Of a DNA stretch of 6,057 nucleotides, positions 1 through 6,036 are shown in pieces. The DNA is taken from NCBI GenBank assembly GCA_009779455.1, contig WREG01000128.1:1-6057 (forward strand). The letters run 5' to 3'. A program made the translations under genes and the position numbers. The stretch comes from Oscillospiraceae bacterium. Its GTDB lineage: Bacteria; Bacillota; Clostridia; Oscillospirales; Acutalibacteraceae. How positions within the stretch are numbered: the first letter of the stretch is position 1; each line of letters starts with the position of its first letter. The notes below the pieces were generated by a model. That model was not told the origin of the DNA. It saw only the letters and a list, made by a program, of their open reading frames with translations, and made no database searches.

Positions 1-1072
1 TGAACAGCCCCGGTTGCTCCGGCTGTTTTTGCGAATAGGCGTAACCCGCAAGGTTTGTGCAGACTATAGGCAACGAGGGCTTGCCGAACAAATCCGCCCA
101 GCTTTCCTGCAAAAGGGTCAGTGCACGTTTATAAGCGTTCCCCTCGTCCCATTCTATACCGTTGCTTATATAAGAAATCAGTTCCGTTTCGCCTTGATAC
201 CAGATCAGCCCCGCCGGGTTTAAATGCCTAAGGGCGTAAATGCGCTTATTATAGTTTGCGGTCATAGTCTGCTGGTGATCCGCTTTTTCGTAGCTACCCC
301 ATTTTGAAGCGGGCAGGTAGCGCCAAAGCGTATCGACGTCTTTTTTGACAAGCGGGTCGGCATCTATTGCTTCGCGCGAAAGCCAGGTGTATATGGACGA
401 GCCGCCCAGGCTGGCGCCTATGACGCCTACGGGCATATTGATTTCGTCCTGCAGTTTGCAGGCGAAGCTCCACGCTATTGCGCTGAAGCCGTTCACGTCC
501 CAAAAACTGTCGCCCCTCGCCCATCTCGCGCCCTTTATATCTTCTTGCGGATAAAGCGGCAGTTTCATCGGGTCGCCCTCGTATTCAGGGTGCGCGGGGG
601 TGTATAACATCCGTATATAAGGCCTTTCGGGCTGAACGCCGTTCTTCTGCGCGGCGTAACCTTCAGGGGTGCCTCCGAATTGCCAGTCCATATTGGATTG
701 CCCGCCGGCCAGCCAAAGCTCGCCGAACAGCACGCGTTCAAGCTCCGCCACGGTTTGGCCGCCGCTTGAAACTTCAATGCGGTATTCTGAATATGAACCG
801 GGCAGACCGGGCAGAAAAAGCTCAAACATCCCGTCCGCGCCCGCCTGTCCGCCTGTTCGGCTCAATAATGTCCCGCCGTTATACAATTCAGCGTCCAACA
901 ATGTCCCCACGGGCGCGAAACCCGCCAAGCGTATGGGTTGCCCCTGCTGGAAGATCATATCATTGCCGTAAATTTCAAGCAGCCTGACGGGGGAGTCCGC
1001 CCCGAATGCGGAAAGAGGGAAAACTGACGCTAAAAGCATTAGAGCCAATAAAATTGCCATTAATTTTTTCAT
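1..1072 (-). CDS. Secreted sialate O-acetylesterase-type esterase (SGNH/SASA family), 3' end outside window
   Basis: The frame is open from ATG at 1072 to the left edge, giving 357 residues with no stop. Residues 1-25 form a signal peptide (MKK, then a hydrophobic run, with a likely cut near SAFGA). Residues about 29-110 resemble the N-terminal beta-sandwich of this family (NDMIFQQGQPIRLAGFAP). The SGNH block I follows as GELWLAGGQSNM, placing the catalytic Ser at 126. A GASLGGSSIYTWL block and an IWYQGE block lie further on. The Asp/His of the triad should lie beyond the window, since family members are usually about 480-650 residues. Known members remove O-acetyl groups from sialic acids or acetylated plant glycans outside the cytoplasm; the substrate here is unknown. 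An AGGATGG site sits 8 bases before ATG 1072. An in-frame ATG at 1084 is rejected because it lies inside that site. Promoter, operator-like palindrome and structured leader lie just upstream. The family call is strong, the exact substrate is not. Confidence 0.9.
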   Translation of the reverse strand, partial: MKKLMAILLALMLLASVFPLSAFGADSPVRLLEIYGNDMIFQQGQPIRLAGFAPVGTLLDAELYNGGTLLSRTGGQAGADGMFELFLPGLPGSYSEYRIEVSSGGQTVAELERVLFGELWLAGGQSNMDWQFGGTPEGYAAQKNGVQPERPYIRMLYTPAHPEYEGDPMKLPLYPQEDIKGARWARGDSFWDVNGFSAIAWSFACKLQDEINMPVGVIGASLGGSSIYTWLSREAIDADPLVKKDVDTLWRYLPASKWGSYEKADHQQTMTANYNKRIYALRHLNPAGLIWYQGETELISYISNGIEWDEGNAYKRALTLLQESWADLFGKPSLPIVCTNLAGYAYSQKQPEQPGLF

Positions 1073-1093
1073 GCTTATGACCATCCTTTCCAT
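1073..1093 (-). promoter_or_regulatory. Ribosome binding site of the esterase gene
   Basis: Read on the minus strand, GGAAAGGATGG occupies 1091-1081 and is followed by 8 bases before ATG 1072. This purine-rich site decides between the two in-frame ATGs (1084 and 1072) in favour of 1072. It begins two bases after the last leader hairpin, so folding of the leader could affect its access. Confidence 0.7.
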
Positions 1094-1198
1094 CGTCTCG
1101 CAAGCGAGACGTTTGCGAGACGGAAGTTTTGTCCATATAGAATGAAGGGACAAAACTTCCGGTTTGAAAAGTAATAATATATTCAAAGTTTTTCAAAC
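1094..1198 (-). promoter_or_regulatory. Structured leader of the esterase mRNA: three abutting inverted repeats
   Basis: Three perfect inverted repeats are packed end to end. The outermost pairs 1162-1170 with 1190-1198 (GTTTGAAAA/TTTTCAAAC, 9 bp). The middle pairs 1121-1134 with 1148-1161 (CGGAAGTTTTGTCC/GGACAAAACTTCCG, 14 bp, 13-base loop). The innermost pairs 1094-1103 with 1113-1122 (10 bp, 9-base loop). The innermost has an alternative: 1094-1101 can pair with 1104-1111 instead, because GCGAGACG occurs twice (1104-1111 and 1115-1122). The inner and middle stems share bases 1121-1122. Lying between the predicted transcription start (about 1231) and the ribosome binding site, the region should be transcribed. 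It matches no riboswitch class I recognise and has no terminator-like T tract. A REP-like dispersed repeat inserted in the leader is the main alternative. Confidence 0.6.
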
Positions 1199-1233
1199 TT
1201 ATCCCTGCCTTTAAATATATAAAACAAACCACT

Positions 1234-1256
1234 TGTCATTATACATTATAATGACA
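1234..1256. promoter_or_regulatory. Perfect palindrome, probable operator
   Basis: The arms TGTCATTATA (1234-1243) and TATAATGACA (1247-1256) are perfect inverted repeats separated by CAT. The palindrome covers the -10 box and most of the spacer of the predicted esterase promoter, a classic position for a dimeric repressor. Length and symmetry suit a MarR-, GntR- or TetR-type helix-turn-helix dimer, but no regulator gene is visible in the window, so the partner is unknown. It is too AT-rich, and lacks a T tract, to be a convincing terminator for the upstream acetyltransferase gene. Confidence 0.65.
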
Positions 1257-1266
1257 TTAAAATCAA
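1238..1266 (-). promoter_or_regulatory. Sigma-A promoter of the esterase gene
   Basis: On the minus strand, TTGATT (1266-1261) and TATAAT (1243-1238) are separated by exactly 17 bases. The expected start point is near 1231, giving a leader of about 160 nt. It overlaps the 1234-1256 palindrome, which suggests repression. Confidence 0.65.
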
Positions 1267-1282
1267 TATAAAACGTAAATTT

Positions 1283-1846
1283 TTATAACTCCAGCCCCAT
1301 CACAACGCTGAAAGGGATCCGCAGCAGCTTTTTAAAGCCGTATTTTTTATAAAAATTCCGTCCTTTTTTATTTTCCGCCCCGACCCCCAGCATAACGCCG
1401 GGGACGCCTTTTCCGCGCAGATGTGCGGTCAGGGCGTCCATCAGGCGGCTTCCAAGCCCCATCCGCTGGTAATCTTCTAAAATATCAATATGCAGGTGCG
1501 CGGGGTATTTTTCGGCAAAGAAAACGGGCAAAATCGCCGCGCCGTAGAATTCAACCTTTTGGACAAGCCCCGTGCTTTTTACCTTCGGCGCGTAATCGCG
1601 CAGAAATACTTTGCGGTAGCTTTTGTAATCCTCCGCGCACAGGATATACCCCACGGCCTCGTCGTTATCGTCAGCCGCGACGAAACAATTCTGCGGTTCG
1701 CGTTCTATGTAATAATCGCAGTATGCCGCAAGCAGCAGCTTCCTCTCCGGACCGTCATTCAGCAGGGCTTTCCCCGGCCCCGTGTGCATACAGACCATGC
1801 GCACGTTTTCCCTGTCTTTAGGTTGATAATTTCGGATTGCAGCCAT
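1283..1846 (-). CDS. GNAT family N-acetyltransferase
   Basis: This is a 187-residue cytoplasmic protein predicted to transfer an acetyl group from acetyl-CoA to an amine. The acetyl-CoA-binding motif A is at residues 119-133 (HIDILEDYQRMGLGS, with the QRMGLG loop), followed by a helix and the usual C-terminal NFYKKYGF at 164-171. The AHLHIDI strand and GVMLGVGAENKKG segment recall the GNAT subgroup related to the acetyltransferase-like domain of bacterial and animal O-GlcNAcases; this is a resemblance, not a substrate assignment. The start at 1846 is chosen because AAGAGG lies 6 bases upstream. The frame stays open to 1972 (42 more codons), but that part is AT-rich and contains this gene's own promoter. 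The gene lies upstream of and on the same strand as the esterase, separated by 210 bases holding a separate promoter, so the two are probably independently controlled. Confidence 0.88.
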   Translation of the reverse strand: MAAIRNYQPKDRENVRMVCMHTGPGKALLNDGPERKLLLAAYCDYYIEREPQNCFVAADDNDEAVGYILCAEDYKSYRKVFLRDYAPKVKSTGLVQKVEFYGAAILPVFFAEKYPAHLHIDILEDYQRMGLGSRLMDALTAHLRGKGVPGVMLGVGAENKKGRNFYKKYGFKKLLRIPFSVVMGLEL

Positions 1847-1889
1847 ATTTAACCTCTTTTTCAAATAAAAGAATATATAAATCATCAAG

Positions 1890-1918
1890 ATTATAGCAAA
1901 ACTAAAAAAAATTATCAA
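1890..1918 (-). promoter_or_regulatory. Sigma-A promoter of the GNAT gene
   Basis: On the minus strand, TTGATA (1918-1913) and TATAAT (1895-1890) are separated by 17 bases that are mostly T, with TTTTGC just before the -10. The start point would be near 1883, giving a leader of about 37 nt that carries AAGAGG (1857-1852) ahead of ATG 1846. This supports the shorter gene model. Confidence 0.7.
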
Positions 1919-2003
1919 TACTTTTGTAACGAATAATGGCATATTATTTAATAATCTATTAATATTGCACATAATAAAAGCTAAAAATCCTCTGTTATAT
2001 CAA

Positions 2004-2032
2004 TTGACGTAGAATTTACATTATTATAAAAT
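2004..2032 (+). promoter_or_regulatory. Sigma-A promoter of the ComEA-like / phosphatase / symporter operon
   Basis: TTGACG (2004-2009) and TAAAAT (2027-2032) are separated by 17 bases. The start would be near 2039, giving a leader of about 46 nt before GTG 2086. No other convincing plus-strand promoter is seen in the gaps between the three downstream genes. Confidence 0.6.
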
Positions 2033-2085
2033 ATATTAAATAATAAATTTTTATGCAATAAAATTTTTTAGCTGGTGTTTAAATC

Positions 2086-3117
2086 GTGAAAAATATAAAT
2101 TTGTTGAAGCGGGAGAAAACCATATCCGCTTTTATACTCCTGGTTTTTCTTGGCGTTATAAGCAATGCCGCCGTTTATTTAAAGCATGTGAACGGCGCGG
2201 AAAACATAATAACCTCTTATGTTGAATATTATGAAACCCTTCCCGGCGAAAATTACGAACAGGTTTTTGCGGACGGCGATATCCCGGAAGAATTTTATTA
2301 TTTGTTCGGCGACGGCGCAGGGGAGCTTTTCTCAGGGGGATTTTTCCCGCCGGATTATCTTGATGCACCCGGCGAATATGCAACGCCCGGCGAAAACCCC
2401 GGCAGCTCCTATTGCGGCCTGACAACTTACGCAGGGAATCCTTACCGTCCGCAAGTGTCGGAACAGCCGCTTGCGGACGGCGGCACGGTTCCCCCTTTAA
2501 ATCCCGCTCCCGGCGCGCAGCCTTCGGTTCAGGAGCGGAACCCGCCGCCTCCCGTCGCGCAGCAGACAAACCCGCCGCAATCAAATGCGGCAGCGCATCC
2601 CGTAACAACCGGGCCGCAAAATCCGGCCGCGGCGGCCATTCCCGGGCAGACGCCCGCTACGGCAAACCCCTCCGGCAATGCGCCGCCCCGCGAAACGGCC
2701 GCGCCGCCGGACATCCCCGTAAAACCGCCCGTCAACAATAATAAACAGGACAACAATGCCCGCGCGCCTGCTCCGCAGACCGAACCTTCCGTGCAGACCG
2801 AACCCTCCGGTCGGCTCGCGACGGTTCCGCAAACCGTACCCTCTCAGCAGCCCCTGCCCGTTTCGCCCCCGCCACCGGCGGAAGCGGTCGAAAAGCCGGC
2901 GGGTACCGCCCCTCCGGGTCAAAAAGCGTTGATAAACATAAATACGGCAAGCTCTTCGGAGCTTCAGGCATTAAAAGGCATAGGACCCGTGAAGGCCGAA
3001 GCCATTATCGCATACCGCGAAACGAACGGAAAATTCGAAAACCCCGAGGATATTATTAACGTAAAAGGGATAGGCGCAAAAACTTTAGAAAACATTATTG
3101 ATTTAATCATAACATAA
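2086..3117 (+). CDS. Membrane-anchored ComEA-like helix-hairpin-helix protein with long proline-rich linker
   Basis: This 343-residue protein is predicted to sit outside the membrane and bind DNA. Residues 12-32 form one membrane segment after a basic start (KREK). Residues 37-110 are acidic and aromatic with one Cys (110). Residues about 113-281 are low-complexity Pro/Ala/Gln/Asn. Residues 282-343 are a ComEA-type domain opening LININTASSSEL, with two hairpins, LKGIGPVKAEAII (296-308) and VKGIGAKTLENII (326-338). ComEA is the DNA receptor for transformation; Bacillus ComEA is about 205 residues with a conserved middle (SLBB-like, VxGxVxxPGxY) domain. I find no such domain here, so the gene symbol is withheld. 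GTG 2086 is preceded only by a weak GGTG site 8 bases upstream. It is first in an apparent operon with a phosphatase and a sugar symporter rather than with comEB/comEC. The DNA-binding domain is certain in kind; a competence role is inference. Confidence 0.82.
   Translation: MKNINLLKREKTISAFILLVFLGVISNAAVYLKHVNGAENIITSYVEYYETLPGENYEQVFADGDIPEEFYYLFGDGAGELFSGGFFPPDYLDAPGEYATPGENPGSSYCGLTTYAGNPYRPQVSEQPLADGGTVPPLNPAPGAQPSVQERNPPPPVAQQTNPPQSNAAAHPVTTGPQNPAAAAIPGQTPATANPSGNAPPRETAAPPDIPVKPPVNNNKQDNNARAPAPQTEPSVQTEPSGRLATVPQTVPSQQPLPVSPPPPAEAVEKPAGTAPPGQKALININTASSSELQALKGIGPVKAEAIIAYRETNGKFENPEDIINVKGIGAKTLENIIDLIIT
2776..2811 (+). repeat. Short tandem repeat inside the proline-rich linker
   Basis: Two adjacent 18-base units start CAGACCGAACC and encode QTEPSV then QTEPSG, differing at a few bases. 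This suggests that the linker has grown partly by local duplication. Confidence 0.6.
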
Positions 3118-3144
3118 AAATAAATTTTGAAAGGTTGTTTTATC

Positions 3145-4251
3145 ATGTGGGAAACCGGTTTTATGTCTATTTTTAAAAGGATGTTCGCTATTTTTACGAC
3201 GGTTATGCTGCTTTTTTCCGGAATAAGGATCGCTAGCATCGACACCGAAAAGGATCAGGTTAAAAATGTCATCCTGATGATAGGGGACGGCATGGGGGAA
3301 AACCATTTGGACATGACGGAAGCCGAAGAAGGCGTCGCATTGGCTGTTAAATCAATGCCTTTAAAAGGCTATGCCGAAACAATTGACTTTTTCGGCATAA
3401 CGGCCGACAGCGCCTCCGCCGGCACCGCGCTTGCCTGCGGCGTACGCACGATTTCGGGAATGATAGGGGTTTATCCGTCGGATCCGGGAGCGGTTTATTC
3501 CTATCCCGCAAACCTTGCGGAAACGGCAATCTCCAAAGGAATGAAAACCGGGGTCGTAACCTCCGATTACAATTCCGGGGCGACGCCCGCGTGTTTTTCC
3601 TCACATACGGCGTCACGGGCAAGCGAAGCGGAGATAACGAAGCAGCAGCTGGCGTCGGGCATTGATCTGATATGGAGCGGAAAAACATCATATGCGACGG
3701 ACGGGGATATAGCCGCTTCCGCATTTGAACGCATAACAACAAAAGCGGAAATGGACGCGCTTGCGCCGGGGAGCAAGACCTTCGGACAATTCAGCGGCGA
3801 ATTATGGGCTTTAGAAAATGCGAACGGGCCCACGCTGACGGAAATGGCGCTCAAAGCGGTTGAACTTTTGGAAGGTGAAAACGGTTTTTTTCTGATGATC
3901 GAAGGGGCGCATATCGACAAGCTCTCCCATGACAATAACGCCGAAAAAACAAAAGAAGCCGTTATCGCTTTTGACAGCGCGGTTGCCGCCATGCTTGATT
4001 ACGCGGAAAACGACGGCAATACCCTGGTTGTCGTCACGGCCGACCATGAAACGGGCGGGGTAAAGTACCAAAACGGCAAATTTGAGTTCACGTCAACGGG
4101 GCATACAAGGGCAAACGTACCCGTATACGTTTACGGCAGCGAAAACTTCATTAAAGAAGGCCGGAATGTAATAAACAAGGAAATCGCCATATACATAGCG
4201 TTTTCAATGGGGTTTTCAAAAACCGAATTCCCGAAAAGCATATTAAAATAA
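3145..4251 (+). CDS. Alkaline phosphatase (PhoA superfamily), secreted or membrane-tethered
   Basis: This 368-residue metal-dependent phosphomonoesterase is predicted to act outside the membrane. Residues 1-30 hold a hydrophobic signal or anchor segment (about 12-26) with no lipobox Cys. Active-site blocks follow in family order: NVILMIGDGMG (metal Asp48), TADSASAGTALACG (Asp88, nucleophile Ser89), GATPACFSSHTASR (Thr147 and His154), IEGAHIDKLSHDNN (Glu253, Asp258, His262), TADHETGG (Asp300, His301) and STGHT (His320). These match E. coli PhoA D51, S102, T155, E322, D327, H331, D369, H370 and H412. The position equal to PhoA Asp153 is Gly145. It is shorter than the usual 430-470 residues. ATG 3145 is chosen because GAAAGG (3129-3134) lies 10 bases upstream; TTG 3127 would overlap that site, and ATG 3163 is a possible alternative. 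It follows the ComEA-like gene by 27 bases. Phosphate from DNA or sugar phosphates is a plausible target, but the substrate is not shown. Confidence 0.9.
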   Translation: MWETGFMSIFKRMFAIFTTVMLLFSGIRIASIDTEKDQVKNVILMIGDGMGENHLDMTEAEEGVALAVKSMPLKGYAETIDFFGITADSASAGTALACGVRTISGMIGVYPSDPGAVYSYPANLAETAISKGMKTGVVTSDYNSGATPACFSSHTASRASEAEITKQQLASGIDLIWSGKTSYATDGDIAASAFERITTKAEMDALAPGSKTFGQFSGELWALENANGPTLTEMALKAVELLEGENGFFLMIEGAHIDKLSHDNNAEKTKEAVIAFDSAVAAMLDYAENDGNTLVVVTADHETGGVKYQNGKFEFTSTGHTRANVPVYVYGSENFIKEGRNVINKEIAIYIAFSMGFSKTEFPKSILK

Positions 4252-4304
4252 CGCGGCATCCTGCATTTATGAAATATAAATTGAAATAAAAGGGGTTATA
4301 TGTT

Positions 4305-5876
4305 TTGGCTGAAGAAAAACTTATTCAGGAAACCGAGCTTGATTACGAACAACGGGTTATGGAAAAGGTTTCCCTTGACCTCGACTTTGCCAACTCGGAC
4401 AGGCGCTATGTCGGAAATAAGGAAACGGTAGGCTATGTATTGTACAAATGGGCGACGGGCTTCAATATCGACGGTTTCAAAGACCGCTTTATTTACGATG
4501 TGCTGCTTATAAACTTCAACTACCTGTCGATATTGAAGGGCGTCGGAGGGATTTGGGACATCATCAACGACATCCTGTTTGCCGGGATTGTCGACCGCAC
4601 CCGTACAAGGTACGGGAAATTCCGTCCCTATCTCGTGGGTGTCAACATCCCGATGGCGTTTTTCAGCACCCTGTATTGGTTCATGCCGTATATGTTCGCC
4701 GGGACTGACGAAAAAAATGTAAGCAAATTCGCTTTTTATTTCGTATTCAACGTTATTCAGGAAACCGCCGGGACCTTCGGGGGCATTTCAATCGGCGGCC
4801 TTTTGAACACTATTACGCCTGTTCCCATCGAGCGCACGAGGCTGATTATAAAATCTCAGCTTCTCGCCATAGGCTCGAACGTGCCTGATCTTGTTATGAA
4901 AGTGCTGTATGACCTTGTTATAAATAAAAAACTTAAATGGAAGCTCCCAAACCTTTTCCTCGGCTTCGGCCTCGGTACGCATATTATCGCGTCTTCGGCC
5001 GCCATGTTCTTCTTCTTCAATTCCCGTGAGCGTGTCGCCCAGTCAATCGAGCGGCCGAGCATCATACAGGGGCTGAAATCCATTATCAACAACAAGCCGC
5101 TCCTTATGATCACCCTTTCGAATTTCCTTGAGGGCTTTTCGATGAAAACAAGCATGGGCGATTATTTTATAGACGTTTTGGGTTCCATTTCCCTGCAGAC
5201 CGTCGTGGGCATACCTGGCGGCATATTTACATATACCGGGTACGCTTATATCAACAAGCTCCGAAAGCGTTTTTCAACCCGATTTTTGTGGATATTGGCG
5301 GATTTCTGGACTGACGCGTGCTGGCTCGGAACCTGCGCCATAGGGCTTATCAATAAAAATTATACGAAAAGGGCGGTAATGATACCGACGCTTATGATAG
5401 AGGAATGCCTTGAGATGTGCATGTACGCCATAGGCAAGGTCATCCCGCCCGAGCTTGAGAACGAATCGATGGACTATTGCGAATGGAAGAACGGCTACCG
5501 CACCGAAGCCATGACCGGCGTCGCAAGGGGGATAATCCTAAAGGGGCAGGGCATAGTGAACGGCGTCGTTAAAAATATTCTTTACCAGAAGATAGGCTAT
5601 CAGCAGGGGAGGACTATAGGCACACAGGACGACCGCACAAAAATGTGGATGTTCGCCTGGGCGACGGGCCTGCCGATAATTACAGGGGCGCTGGGCGTAA
5701 TACCCAAATTTTTCTATCCCCTCACAGGCGATAAAAGGAATTTAATGTACGCCGAACTGCAGGCGCGGCGTGCCGAACTCGCGCACGCCGCGAGCCACGC
5801 GTCAAACGAAGAGCTGAAAGAGATAGGGCATAAACAGATGCAGGGCGAATTCCTTTCTTCAATGGATCAATCTTAA
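4305..5876 (+). CDS. GPH-family (MelB-like) cation:sugar symporter
   Basis: This 523-residue polytopic membrane protein is predicted to import a glycoside, pentoside or hexuronide with a cation. The family signature is at residues 84-109: WDIINDILFAGIVD then RTRTRYGKFRPY. Asp85 and Asp89 match the MelB helix II pair (D55/D59) that binds the coupling cation. Many hydrophobic segments follow to about residue 480, with the family-type segment DYCEWKNGYRTEAMTG near 395-410. It exceeds MelB (about 470) by a charged N-terminal stretch of about 40 residues and a charged C-terminal tail of about 40 residues. TTG 4305 is chosen because AAAAGGGG ends 9 bases upstream; ATG 4300 is out of frame and the next in-frame ATG is codon 19. 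It lies 53 bases after the phosphatase with no promoter or terminator seen between, so it is probably the last gene of that operon. The substrate is not predictable from sequence alone. Confidence 0.9.
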   Translation: MAEEKLIQETELDYEQRVMEKVSLDLDFANSDRRYVGNKETVGYVLYKWATGFNIDGFKDRFIYDVLLINFNYLSILKGVGGIWDIINDILFAGIVDRTRTRYGKFRPYLVGVNIPMAFFSTLYWFMPYMFAGTDEKNVSKFAFYFVFNVIQETAGTFGGISIGGLLNTITPVPIERTRLIIKSQLLAIGSNVPDLVMKVLYDLVINKKLKWKLPNLFLGFGLGTHIIASSAAMFFFFNSRERVAQSIERPSIIQGLKSIINNKPLLMITLSNFLEGFSMKTSMGDYFIDVLGSISLQTVVGIPGGIFTYTGYAYINKLRKRFSTRFLWILADFWTDACWLGTCAIGLINKNYTKRAVMIPTLMIEECLEMCMYAIGKVIPPELENESMDYCEWKNGYRTEAMTGVARGIILKGQGIVNGVVKNILYQKIGYQQGRTIGTQDDRTKMWMFAWATGLPIITGALGVIPKFFYPLTGDKRNLMYAELQARRAELAHAASHASNEELKEIGHKQMQGEFLSSMDQS

Positions 5877-5881
5877 AATGC

Positions 5882-5894
5882 GGCAGCAACTGCC
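5882..5894 (+). other. Short hairpin after the symporter gene, weak terminator candidate
   Basis: GGCAG (5882-5886) and CTGCC (5890-5894) pair around CAA, six bases after the stop codon. The stem is only 5 bp and is followed by TTAAGG, not a T tract, so as a terminator it is poor. It abuts the 163-base element, which may have separated the hairpin from its former downstream sequence. Confidence 0.3.
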
Positions 5895-5915
5895 TTAAGG
5901 CAACCTCTAAAAACC
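5895..5915 (+). repeat. Left terminal inverted repeat of the foldback element
   Basis: TTAA followed by GGCAACCTCTAAAAACC. It is the exact reverse complement of 6037-6057. With the preceding TGCC it also forms the local palindrome TGCCTTAAGGCA (5891-5902). Confidence 0.85.
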
Positions 5916-6036
5916 TTCTTCAATGGTTATGCGAGATAAAATTTCGCAGACCGCGAAAGACGACGAAGCCTTACTGTCGTAAGGCAAGGAGGATGACAAA
6001 GGTCTGCGGGGTTTTAGCCGCATAGACGCGAAACGG

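Larger units (their letters stand above)
1847..2085. other. AT-rich divergent intergenic region
   Basis: This stretch separates the minus-strand acetyltransferase gene from the plus-strand operon. It is strongly AT-rich compared with the roughly 50 percent GC genes on either side. It holds one promoter for each direction (1890-1918 minus, 2004-2032 plus). I see no RNA gene or small coding region in it. Confidence 0.7.

Noticed and set aside
294..987. Open frames on both strands inside the esterase region (for example 294-524, 565-825, 669-971)
   Set aside because: The continuous minus-strand frame from 1072 to the edge contains the signal peptide and GQSNM and WYQGE motifs; these are its shadows.
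975..1232. Minus-strand 85-codon open frame covering the esterase leader and start
   Set aside because: It overlaps the signal peptide of a clear gene in another frame, has no family resemblance, and runs through the hairpins of the leader.
1847..1972. 42-codon N-terminal extension of the acetyltransferase with an apparent membrane helix
   Set aside because: It is AT-rich intergenic DNA read by chance. A 17-bp-spaced promoter lies inside it, and a good AAGAGG site is placed correctly for ATG 1846.
2156..2971. Several open frames on the opposite strand and in shifted frames of the ComEA-like gene
   Set aside because: They arise from the GC-rich proline linker, overlap one another and encode low-complexity Arg- or Gly-rich sequences.
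3127..3144. TTG start six codons upstream for the alkaline phosphatase
   Set aside because: The TTG overlaps the GAAAGG ribosome binding site that serves ATG 3145.
3347..4071. Antisense open frames within the phosphatase gene
   Set aside because: The plus frame carries the ordered active-site motifs of the family; the antisense products show no recognisable motif.
5855..5926. Repeat of TTCTTCAATGG at 5855-5865 and 5916-5926
   Set aside because: An 11-base match is expected by chance several times in a window of this size, and one copy lies in a coding region.
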